DNA of 64,000 bases, taken from Marivita sp030148515. Lineage in GTDB: Bacteria > Pseudomonadota > Alphaproteobacteria > Rhodobacterales > Rhodobacteraceae. The DNA lies in contig NZ_CP180351.1 in assembly GCF_048006345.1 (NCBI RefSeq), forward strand, positions 4,278,001-4,342,000, given 5' to 3'. Shown piece by piece: positions 43,797 to 52,369 of this stretch. The notes beneath the pieces were generated by a model, which worked only from the letters and a program-made list of their open reading frames with translations, searched no databases and was not told where the DNA came from. The first letter of the stretch is position 1; each line of letters starts with the position of its first letter. A program made the translations under genes and the position numbers.

Positions 43797-46700
43797 ATGT
43801 CCGTATGGAATGATGGTTTTGTTCAATATTTCGATCCACTTGCCTCCGTAGATCTGGTGGCAGACGGGCATGTCGAGCTTACCGCCGTTGGCAAGATGCT
43901 CTTTGTAGGCCGACCTGATCAGAACCGGATCGAAATTTATGATTGGGATCAGGACACCAAGAGCTTTCAACTGTTCGATAGCATCTTCGGATCCTGGCTT
44001 TTCACAAACGATGCCGCCATCGTCCCGGCCTCGTTCGGTGAAAATTTCCGCGTGAGCGATGACGGGCGCACTCTGATCGTCGGCGATCCCGGCGCAAACG
44101 CGAACCCGGACCCCTCCGGTCAGTCTGCCGGGAATGCAGCAGGGGCTGTTTCGATCTGGACTCGATCGGACGACGGCTATGTGCGCGATGCGGGGATCTA
44201 CGGCCAAACTCTGGATCGAGTAGGGCTGCGCGTAGACATCTCGGCCGACGAGAATGCATTCGTCTATTGCTCAGGCAGTTTTGGTTTGGGTGGTGAAGTG
44301 ATTGCCGTGTACGGAGGCGTCGAGCAGAAGCTGATAGATCCGGTCCCGGATGTGATTGACGGGACATTCGGCGCGACCGTCGCGATCAGCGAAACCGGCG
44401 ACAGACTTGCGGTTTACCATTCCGGCGACCGCGCTGTTTATCTCTACACGCGCATAAACGGGTTTTTTGAACCAGATACCTCGCTTAATAGCAACGCACG
44501 GTATGACCTGTCGTTCATCGCCGAGACTGGCGCCGAGATTTCGATTGATTTCGACAGGACAGGATCAGTCCTTGTCATCGGGTCGCCGGATGCTGGCAAA
44601 GTGATCCGGTTTGAGCTCGACGATACAATCCGAAGCGGCATCGCGGTGAAACAGGAGATCGCCGACCCCGAACCTGGCGGCCGATTTGGTGCAGACGTTC
44701 GCGTATCGGCAGATGGTCAGCGCGTGGCCATCGCCGATCCAGCGAATAAGGAAGCGTGGATTTGGGAACTCGATCCCGTCAACGACAAAGATAGCCCGCT
44801 CGTCCGTATCGACACGCCAGATGTCGACGCAGATCGGTTCGCCTTTGACCGGGATACCGGGAGCATCGCCGCCGTGCTCGACGTTGATCGCGACGGTATT
44901 CAATTCTCGGCAGCTACATTTGCAGCTTCTTCACTTCAGATCCGCGATACGGATGCGCCGCTGGATGTCGGACTACTTGGGTTCGAGCTGCCCGAAGGCG
45001 GAACCGCGATTGTCGGCGACGGGGTCGTCATATCCGGTGATCCGAACGGGGCCGTGAGCATCGAGAATGGGCGGCTCCTCGTTGACCCCTCTGCCTATGC
45101 CAGTCTCCTGGCAGGTGAATCGCAGCAGGTCGAGGTTCGATGGAGTGTTGTTGACGAGGCGAATGTCACACGGGTTCAGCGCGAGCTTTCGATCGTGATC
45201 GAGGGCGAAAATCAGCAACCCGATGCCGTGGGTAGGACATTTCAGATCAACGAAGACCAGCCAACTGAGGTCAGCATACTGGATTTGATCAATGATCCCG
45301 ATGGACCAACCGAAACGTATATATACCGCCTCGTCACCATGCCCACACATGGCAGCGCAGTGGTCTCCGCAAACCAGTCGGACCCGCTTTTGGGCTTTCG
45401 GCCCGCTTTCGATTATTTCGGCCCGGACAGCCTGCAAATTCTGGTGACCGATGCCGGGGTCGAGACCTTGGTAACGATCCCAATCGAGGTTTTGCCGGTA
45501 AACGATGCGCCGCGGGTGACCGAGTTACCAACCTTCCAAGCAATCGAGGACAACGAACTTGTAGGATCGCTTGCATTCTCGGCCACCGATCCCGAAGGAC
45601 AGACGGTCAGTTATAGCGTCGACGCGGCCTCCGGAAATGGATCGACGCTGGACCTGCAACGGGATGGCAGCTTCACCTACTTTCCCGCAAGCAACTTCAA
45701 CGGCTCGGATATCTTTACCGTTGCGGCGAGCGATGGGGCCAGCGAGACGCTTTTCGAGGTAAGGTTCGACGTGGCACCGGTCGCAGACAATCCAATTGCC
45801 GAGCCTGACAACTTCACTATTGCCGAGGACACCAACCTAAATCTGAACTTCCTGACCCGCAACGATGTGGACCCCGATGGAATGGTTGGCGATCAAATGA
45901 TCGAAATTGTCTCCGACGTGCCAAATGGCACCATCGAGACGATTAACGGGCGGTTGCATTTTGTCCCCGAGCTGAACTTCTTTGGGACCACAAGCTTTGA
46001 GTATGTCTATTCCGTAGGGGGCCGGAGCAGCAATCCGGCGTTGGCAACGATCACTGTCACCCCTGTCAGCGACTTCGCACCTATCGCGAAAGGGGACAGC
46101 TACAATGACGCGGTCGAAGACAGCGACTTTGTGTCCGCCGTCAGCATCCTTGAAAACGATACCGATGCGGACAACGAGACCGGCCAATTCGAAGAACGGA
46201 GATTTGCCGAACTTGTCGACGGGCCAGACCCGGCCGAGGGCGAGATCATCGCGTTCAATTCCGACACCGGCGAATTCACCGTGCGCCCGGCTGCAGATTT
46301 CAACGGTCCACTGACCTTTACCTATCGCACCGGTGACGGGACTTTCTTCAGCGCCCCCGCGACAGTCACGGTCGACTTCGCCGCAGTCAACGACGCGCCT
46401 GTCGCAATGGACTCGGTTGTGAACCTGTCTGAGGACATAGGCGGCAGCTTCGCCTCTGTTCTAAGCAATGTTAACGATGTCGATCAGGATCTATTGACGG
46501 TCCGCCTCGTCGATACTGTCTCGAACGGCACTCTCGCGCTGCGTCCGGACGGGACCTTTGACTACATCCCCGACACCAACTTCTGGGGAACCGACAGCTT
46601 CACTTACGAAGTCACCGATGGCCAGCTCTCGGACACGGCGACTGTCACGCTCCAGGTGACGGGAGTCAGCGATTTCGCACCGGTCGCGAACGACGACATC

Positions 46701-49700
46701 TATGACAACGCAGTCGAGGACGAGATTTACGTCGCCTCGATCAGCATCCTTTCAAACGATACCGACCAAGACAACGACACCAGTGCGTCCAGCGAACTGA
46801 AAGTCGCCGAGTTAGTCCAACGTCCGGACAGAACGCAAGGCGAGATTGTCTCGTTCGATGGCGCCTCGGGCCTTTTCACGTTGCGCCCGGCCGATAACTT
46901 CAATGGGTCGCTGACATTCACGTACCGCGTATTTGATGGCACCTTCTTAAGCGATCCTGCAACGATCACAGTCGACTTCGCACCGGTCAATGATGCACCT
47001 GCTGCGACAAATGCGTTCGTGAGTCTTCCCGAGGATACAAGCGCATCGGGAGCGGTCCTTGATAACGTTATAGATGTCGACGGGGACGATCTGACCGTCA
47101 CGCTTGTGAGCGACGTGTCCCACGGCGCGCTTTCACTCCGATCGGATGGAGCTTTCATCTACACACCCGTCGCGGATTACTGGGGCGAAGACAGGTTTAC
47201 CTATGAAGTGACCGACGGCAACGCCTCGGATCAAGCGACAATCTTCTTTGATGTGACGCCGGTCAGCGACTTTGATCCGATAGCGGTAGATGACAGCTAC
47301 ACGACGTCCGAGGATACGCCTCTCGACGCGCGGACAAGCGTTCTTGCGAATGATAGCGATGACGACGGGACACGGCTTTTGGCAGTGCTCAAGACCGGAC
47401 CATCGCATGGAACGCTGCAACTGTCCCTCGACGGGACCTTCGTCTACACGCCCGACGAGAACTACGCAGGACCCGACAGCTTTACATATGCCGTACAATC
47501 CGAACTGCAGGAAAGCGCGCCTGCGACAGTTTCGCTTGTCGTAGAGCCGGTCAACGATGCACCGGACACAACGCCTGACACCTACCTTGTCGCGCCAGGT
47601 GGCACGATAAGGGCAAACGTTCTCGACAATGACAGCGACGTCGAGGGCGACGGGCTGTCGGTGGTCTTCTTTAATTCGCAAGTGCAAGGGACGGTCATTG
47701 ACGGAAGTGGCGGGCGATTCGAATATACTGCGCCGGACGGGTTCATCGGCGTCGACGAGTTTTTGTATCTAGCTTCCGACGGGACATCTTCCTCCGTGCC
47801 GACCTTGGTCACAATCATCGTCAACGATGTGCCTGTCGCCAACCCGGACGCCTACACGGTGATTGAAGACGGCTTCCGTTCCGTGACGCCGTCAGCCGGA
47901 GTTCTGGCAAATGACACCGACTCATCGGGCACACTGACTGCCATCCTCGTCGATGGTCCGGTCAACGGCATACTCGACAAAGGGCTCGCACCCAACGGCA
48001 GCTTTTTTTATCTACCGTCCGAGGACTTCTTCGGCATTGATACGTTCACCTACCGCGTCTTCGACGGTCTGTCCGAGAGTGCCGTGCAGACCGTCACGCT
48101 GACCGTTTCGCCAATAGATGACGCACCAGAGTTGCAACCTGACAGCCTATCGACCGATGAAGACGTGCCCCTGCTGATTGATCCCGCGATCCTGACGGCG
48201 AATGATGTAGATATCGACGACCCGCTGGTGATTGACAGTGTCGCGAATGCCATCAATGGCAGTGTCGACTTCGTGGATGGGCAGATCCTCTTCACGCCCG
48301 CGTCTGATTTCTCGGGGACCGCTTATTTCGACTACAAAGTTGTCAGCTCGGGCGCCATCACGGCACGCGTCACGGTCGATGTCGCACCGGTCAATGACGC
48401 CCCGGTCGCGTTGCCTGACACCTACGGGGTCACAGAAGACGTGGTCCGAAACGTCGACGCGATTTCCGGCGTGCTGTCAAACGACAAGGACGTCGATAAG
48501 GATCAACTGACAGCAGTTCTGATCTCGGGCCCATCCAACGGAACGCTCGATTTCAGGGACGACGGTTCGTTTGACTATACACCCAACCTCGATTTTTTCG
48601 GCGAAGACAGATTTGAATATGCAGCTTTTGACGGAACTGCGCAAAGTGCGCCCGTCGCGATCACGCTTCGGGTCACCGGTGTCGATGACGCCCCCGTGAT
48701 CGGGGACGACAGCTTCATCGCAACCGAAGACGTGCCGCTGAACCTTGCCCTGCTCGCCAATGACAGCGATCCGGATGGCGATGCTTTGCAGATCTCAGGA
48801 TTTTCTGCGGTGATTGGCGCGACGCTCTCACTCCAGGGCGACGGAACAGTCTTGTTCACACCTGATGAGAATGTCATTGAAGACATTGCCTTCACTTACA
48901 CCGTGACCGATGGAACATCCTTTGTTATCGGGAACGTCGACGTTACCATCACGCCGGTCAACGATGCGCCTGTCGCTAATGACGACGTCGCCGTTGGACA
49001 AGAAGACACGCCTATCGACGTCGCGGTCCTTCTCAACGATACCGACGTCGACGTGGGCGATTCTTTGCGGATCGCTGCGGTCGGCCTGCCTGCACATGGT
49101 AGCGCGCATGTTTCGGAAGACGGGATCATTCGGTACACGCCCAACACGGATTACAACGGGTTGGACAGCTTTACCTACACCGTCATCGACAGCGCCGGCG
49201 AGACGGACACGGCGACGGTCGAGGTCTATCTTGCCCCGGTCAACGACCCGCCCATCGCAATCAATGACAGCACCTTCGTTTACGAGGACGGACGGACGCT
49301 CGACCTGCGGACGCTGCTTCTTGCCAATGACAGCGACATCGAGGGCGATACGTTGACCGTCATGTCGGTCGACACCACAGGAACGTTGGGAACCGTTCTA
49401 TTCGACGCGGACGCGCAAACACTTGTCTTTGTAGCTGACGATCCAACGCTCGACGCGCTGAAACCGGGCGAGACGGTCGTGACAGCGTTCACCTACACGA
49501 TCGGCGACGGCAATGATGGCACGGCCACGGCGCAGGTCGACATCACGATCGGCGGCGTTATCGAACCCAACAGGAACGGACAGCTTGTCGGGGGTGGTGG
49601 TGACAACGTGCTTCAGGGGACCGAAGCGAACGAGTTCCTGAACGGGGGCGGGGGCGCCGACCTGATCAACAGCGGCCCCGGCAATGACCGGATAATTGGC

Positions 49701-49994
49701 GGTGGCGGTCCGGACACATTCGTCATCGACCCCGGCGCAGACGCGGACATGATTTTCGGCTTTGTCTCAGGTGTTGATGTGCTCGACCTGCGAGGTGTCA
49801 CTGGTGTTTCGACACATGCCGAAGCCTTCGCATTTCTGGACGATACAAATGACGGGCTGATTGACGCACGCGACGCGATTGGAACGGCTGGTCAGAATGG
49901 GCTGCTTCTGGATTTCGGCGACGGAGACTCCGTTTTGCTGATCGGCGTGTTGGCCCTTAGGTCTGATGACCTCGGCAATCACTGGGAGCTATGA
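43797..49994 (+). CDS. Giant cadherin/Ig-like repeat protein with RTX-like C-terminus
   Basis: The 2065-residue protein has three parts. Residues about 1-470 look like a beta-propeller with FG-GAP-like blades (for example FRVSDDGRTLIVGDPGA). Residues about 472-1920 are 15 cadherin/Ig-like repeats of roughly 95 residues, each opened by an Asn-Asp-Ala-Pro-Val or Ser-Asp-Phe-x-Pro type junction and containing the ED and NDTD/NDSD calcium motifs. The C-terminus has a few glycine-rich RTX-type nonapeptides (GGGGADLINSGPGNDRIIGG) and ends in a beta-roll/secretion-like tail. No signal peptide is present, which fits type I secretion. Such proteins act as adhesins or biofilm matrix proteins. No type I exporter is adjacent. 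Confidence 0.88.
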   Translation: MSVWNDGFVQYFDPLASVDLVADGHVELTAVGKMLFVGRPDQNRIEIYDWDQDTKSFQLFDSIFGSWLFTNDAAIVPASFGENFRVSDDGRTLIVGDPGANANPDPSGQSAGNAAGAVSIWTRSDDGYVRDAGIYGQTLDRVGLRVDISADENAFVYCSGSFGLGGEVIAVYGGVEQKLIDPVPDVIDGTFGATVAISETGDRLAVYHSGDRAVYLYTRINGFFEPDTSLNSNARYDLSFIAETGAEISIDFDRTGSVLVIGSPDAGKVIRFELDDTIRSGIAVKQEIADPEPGGRFGADVRVSADGQRVAIADPANKEAWIWELDPVNDKDSPLVRIDTPDVDADRFAFDRDTGSIAAVLDVDRDGIQFSAATFAASSLQIRDTDAPLDVGLLGFELPEGGTAIVGDGVVISGDPNGAVSIENGRLLVDPSAYASLLAGESQQVEVRWSVVDEANVTRVQRELSIVIEGENQQPDAVGRTFQINEDQPTEVSILDLINDPDGPTETYIYRLVTMPTHGSAVVSANQSDPLLGFRPAFDYFGPDSLQILVTDAGVETLVTIPIEVLPVNDAPRVTELPTFQAIEDNELVGSLAFSATDPEGQTVSYSVDAASGNGSTLDLQRDGSFTYFPASNFNGSDIFTVAASDGASETLFEVRFDVAPVADNPIAEPDNFTIAEDTNLNLNFLTRNDVDPDGMVGDQMIEIVSDVPNGTIETINGRLHFVPELNFFGTTSFEYVYSVGGRSSNPALATITVTPVSDFAPIAKGDSYNDAVEDSDFVSAVSILENDTDADNETGQFEERRFAELVDGPDPAEGEIIAFNSDTGEFTVRPAADFNGPLTFTYRTGDGTFFSAPATVTVDFAAVNDAPVAMDSVVNLSEDIGGSFASVLSNVNDVDQDLLTVRLVDTVSNGTLALRPDGTFDYIPDTNFWGTDSFTYEVTDGQLSDTATVTLQVTGVSDFAPVANDDIYDNAVEDEIYVASISILSNDTDQDNDTSASSELKVAELVQRPDRTQGEIVSFDGASGLFTLRPADNFNGSLTFTYRVFDGTFLSDPATITVDFAPVNDAPAATNAFVSLPEDTSASGAVLDNVIDVDGDDLTVTLVSDVSHGALSLRSDGAFIYTPVADYWGEDRFTYEVTDGNASDQATIFFDVTPVSDFDPIAVDDSYTTSEDTPLDARTSVLANDSDDDGTRLLAVLKTGPSHGTLQLSLDGTFVYTPDENYAGPDSFTYAVQSELQESAPATVSLVVEPVNDAPDTTPDTYLVAPGGTIRANVLDNDSDVEGDGLSVVFFNSQVQGTVIDGSGGRFEYTAPDGFIGVDEFLYLASDGTSSSVPTLVTIIVNDVPVANPDAYTVIEDGFRSVTPSAGVLANDTDSSGTLTAILVDGPVNGILDKGLAPNGSFFYLPSEDFFGIDTFTYRVFDGLSESAVQTVTLTVSPIDDAPELQPDSLSTDEDVPLLIDPAILTANDVDIDDPLVIDSVANAINGSVDFVDGQILFTPASDFSGTAYFDYKVVSSGAITARVTVDVAPVNDAPVALPDTYGVTEDVVRNVDAISGVLSNDKDVDKDQLTAVLISGPSNGTLDFRDDGSFDYTPNLDFFGEDRFEYAAFDGTAQSAPVAITLRVTGVDDAPVIGDDSFIATEDVPLNLALLANDSDPDGDALQISGFSAVIGATLSLQGDGTVLFTPDENVIEDIAFTYTVTDGTSFVIGNVDVTITPVNDAPVANDDVAVGQEDTPIDVAVLLNDTDVDVGDSLRIAAVGLPAHGSAHVSEDGIIRYTPNTDYNGLDSFTYTVIDSAGETDTATVEVYLAPVNDPPIAINDSTFVYEDGRTLDLRTLLLANDSDIEGDTLTVMSVDTTGTLGTVLFDADAQTLVFVADDPTLDALKPGETVVTAFTYTIGDGNDGTATAQVDITIGGVIEPNRNGQLVGGGGDNVLQGTEANEFLNGGGGADLINSGPGNDRIIGGGGPDTFVIDPGADADMIFGFVSGVDVLDLRGVTGVSTHAEAFAFLDDTNDGLIDARDAIGTAGQNGLLLDFGDGDSVLLIGVLALRSDDLGNHWEL
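46071..47267 (+). repeat. Tandem duplication of a two-repeat module in the giant gene
   Basis: Three SDF-type junctions start at 46071, 46671 and 47268, so a two-domain unit of 600 and 597 bases is repeated in tandem. Both copies contain matching landmarks: an SDF junction, an NDTD motif, PADFNG/PADNFNG, DGTF, then the ordinary repeat with TFDYIP/AFIYTP and DSFTYEVTDG/DRFTYEVTDG. The duplication is recent relative to the other repeats. Confidence 0.85.
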
Positions 49995-50090
49995 GATATC
50001 AGGACGCCCAAACCGACAATTCGAAACAGATTGCCAGCTTATCCCTAATGCGCCATCGTCAAGCCACGATGCGATAGCGTGCTGGAGTGA

Positions 50091-50582
50091 TTGCAAAGAG
50101 TGGATGAATTCGACAAGCGGATCCTCCGCCTTGTGCAACAGAGCAACCGTTTGACTTCGGAGCAATTATCCGAAGAGGTAGGCTTGTCGGCCACTGCTTG
50201 CCAGAAGCGACTGAAGCGTCTTCGCGAAAGCGGCGTCATAGTGGCCGATGTAGCAATCGTGGACCCTGTGAAGATCGGTCGATCTCTGACGCTTGTCGTG
50301 GGTGTCAGGCTGGTAGGACAGTCGGAAAAGCTTCTTGCAAAGTTCACCGCCCGAATGCAGGAGGCTCCGGAAGTCCAGCAATGCTATTTTGTTACAGGCG
50401 AGGATGACTGCATCCTGATCGTTTCGGCGCGCGACATTGCAGAATACCGCGCTTTTTGTTCTCGCTACTTCGTCAAAAACCCAAATGTCACAAATTTCCT
50501 GACCCGTGTGGTGACCGAGCAAGTCAAAATGACGACGGCCTTTCCGGTTGTACCGTCGGAAAACCAACCTGAGGCGGGTTGA
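50091..50582 (+). CDS. Lrp/AsnC-family regulator in the accessory block
   Basis: The 163-residue protein has an AsnC helix-turn-helix (VDEFDKRILRLVQQSNRLTS, then LSEEVGLSATACQKRLKRL) and a C-terminal ligand-binding domain (VTGEDDCILIVSARD). The start is not certain: TTG at 50091 or GTG at 50100. It lies alone between the giant repeat-protein gene and the P47-like operon, and is the only regulator in the block, so it may control one of them. Confidence 0.88.
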   Translation: MQRVDEFDKRILRLVQQSNRLTSEQLSEEVGLSATACQKRLKRLRESGVIVADVAIVDPVKIGRSLTLVVGVRLVGQSEKLLAKFTARMQEAPEVQQCYFVTGEDDCILIVSARDIAEYRAFCSRYFVKNPNVTNFLTRVVTEQVKMTTAFPVVPSENQPEAG

Positions 50583-50935
50583 TCCATGCCGACCGCGCCC
50601 TTGTCTGACGTGAGCGCCCATTGGACAGATCTATGGGTTTGAGCAACGGAGGATTTCTGGTTCATCGAAGCCATTGTGGAGCGAAGATGAACAAGACATC
50701 CGGAACATCGATGTACTAAAAGCCCTGTCGTCTTCGAACGGAAAGGCTCCGAAACGCGCCTTGGCTGCACGAAAATCCGACAGGTTCATTATCGTACAGA
50801 TGCCAGATTATTCCTGTGCAGTTGCTCCCTATTTGAGCGGTTCGAGGCCCAATGCTTTGGTTCTCCCGCTTCGACTGTCTGGGAGAATAAAAACTGTTTC
50901 GTGATACTGATCAGCGGTTTACCCTACGTCATCTA
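50583..50935. other. Intergenic stretch before the P47-like operon
   Basis: 353 bases with no recognisable gene. It is AT-richer than the flanks. An in-frame stretch of 76 codons around 50674-50904 has no family resemblance and no good ribosome-binding site, so I do not call it. The operon promoter should lie here. Confidence 0.4.
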
Positions 50936-50956
50936 ATGAGTCTTGGGGGAGGGGCG

Positions 50957-52339
50957 ATGGACACGCAGGGTTGGGATGTATTGGCAGCGTGTCGGCAAGA
51001 CGATCTGAACAAACTGCTGGCCAAGAGGATGGGGGAATCCCCACCAACGTTGTCATACCCCGGTGCTGGCATTGATATCGAAATTGTATTCGAGCCTTGG
51101 CAAATCACGAGTTTCGGGACCGACAAAACACTGACCCTCCTTCTGCCTATCAAAAGGGGTACCCTGAAGGATTCAGGGAAGTTCTCGGTCAAACCGCAAA
51201 TCGACCTCTCTGGTGTCAAGATAGAGGTTTCTGTGCAGATCGACTTTGTCGATAACGCGGCAGGAACGGCATCCGATCTGAAATTCCAGCTCAAGACCGC
51301 TGGGAAATCGAGACAGGATAAAACCAACGGTGCAGTTTTTGTGATGAATGCCGATTTGGACGGCACGCTGCAGAAGGAAGATCCCTCGGGCAACTCGGCG
51401 ACCCAACTTAAGGAGCATATCCCTCAGGTCCTGATCGCACATGCCGACAAGTTGAGCTACGCGCTGACATCCCTGAACATGGTTCCAAGCAGCGAGCGGT
51501 CCTGGATCAAACCTTTGGTCAAACATTTTATGTTTGCGCAAGGCACCAAGGACAAGAACGGTCAACAGGAACCGGGCCATCTCGTGGTTGCGATCATGGT
51601 TCGAGACCGACCACCGGCAAGCAGATCAGACAAGATCGACGATGCCCTGACCAACAGTTCTTCTGGATTGAATATGGCCTTCGCACCAGATTTGTTTCTG
51701 GAGCATTTCATCATGCCATCACTTCCCAACTCCTTTCAGAACCCGAATTACCTCGTGTTCAAAATGAAAGGAGACAAAATTCAATTGGCAATAGGGCCGA
51801 TGTCCAAAGCTCCGTACATTTCAACCGCAGCTGAATGCAAGCCCGTAGATCATTGGGGAACGGGATATACACCGTGGCTCTATCCTTTGACCGTCAGCAT
51901 CGACGATGATCTGATGACGGTCCACGCGGACGGGACATTTGACATCACGGGACTTGCGGACAGCTCTGTGTCCTTCTGGTTCACACAGTCGTTGAAACCA
52001 GAATTCGACGCCAAGACACAATCTCTCAAGTTCAAGGCTTTTGGCGATACCAAGTCAGACTATCACAAACATATCCCAGCCTGGATTTACATTGTGTCAG
52101 GCGTTGCTGCGTTGGCTGTTCCCCTGATCGTCGCCGCTGTGATCACTGCGATTGTCGATGTTGTCGTAGCCGCAGTCACCACGGCTGTTGCGAAGCAAGC
52201 TGCGGGCGCCGGCGGACAGCAAACCAAGCTTGGGGATCTTGCAGACGCACTGGTTCAATGGCCAGGCAGCAAGTCGGTCAATATTTCAAAAGCAGATCTC
52301 GAAACTGCATTTGTCGTTCGCGGTCATTTTGAAACCTGA
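50957..52339 (+). CDS. P47/OrfX-like (TULIP-fold) protein, first of four
   Basis: The 460-residue protein resembles P47 of botulinum toxin OrfX clusters, which has a TULIP (BPI-like) lipid-binding fold. It starts MDTQGWDVLAACRQDDLNK, equivalent to the Trp-Asp N-terminus of P47, and continues with VFEPWQITSFG, then KLSYALTSLNM and WIKPLVKH, in the same order as in P47. A long hydrophobic stretch lies at about residues 385-422. No signal peptide is seen. I chose the ATG at 50957, with a strong GGGGGAGGGG in front, over an ATG 21 bases earlier. The match is from remembered sequence, not a search. Confidence 0.78.
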   Translation: MDTQGWDVLAACRQDDLNKLLAKRMGESPPTLSYPGAGIDIEIVFEPWQITSFGTDKTLTLLLPIKRGTLKDSGKFSVKPQIDLSGVKIEVSVQIDFVDNAAGTASDLKFQLKTAGKSRQDKTNGAVFVMNADLDGTLQKEDPSGNSATQLKEHIPQVLIAHADKLSYALTSLNMVPSSERSWIKPLVKHFMFAQGTKDKNGQQEPGHLVVAIMVRDRPPASRSDKIDDALTNSSSGLNMAFAPDLFLEHFIMPSLPNSFQNPNYLVFKMKGDKIQLAIGPMSKAPYISTAAECKPVDHWGTGYTPWLYPLTVSIDDDLMTVHADGTFDITGLADSSVSFWFTQSLKPEFDAKTQSLKFKAFGDTKSDYHKHIPAWIYIVSGVAALAVPLIVAAVITAIVDVVVAAVTTAVAKQAAGAGGQQTKLGDLADALVQWPGSKSVNISKADLETAFVVRGHFET

Positions 52340-52369
52340 TTTCATAGCCACAGAAAGGAAAATTTTCAC

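Noticed and set aside
45210..49560. Regular repeats that could look like a CRISPR array
   Set aside because: Spacing is about 285-300 bases and follows protein domains; they are coding repeats.
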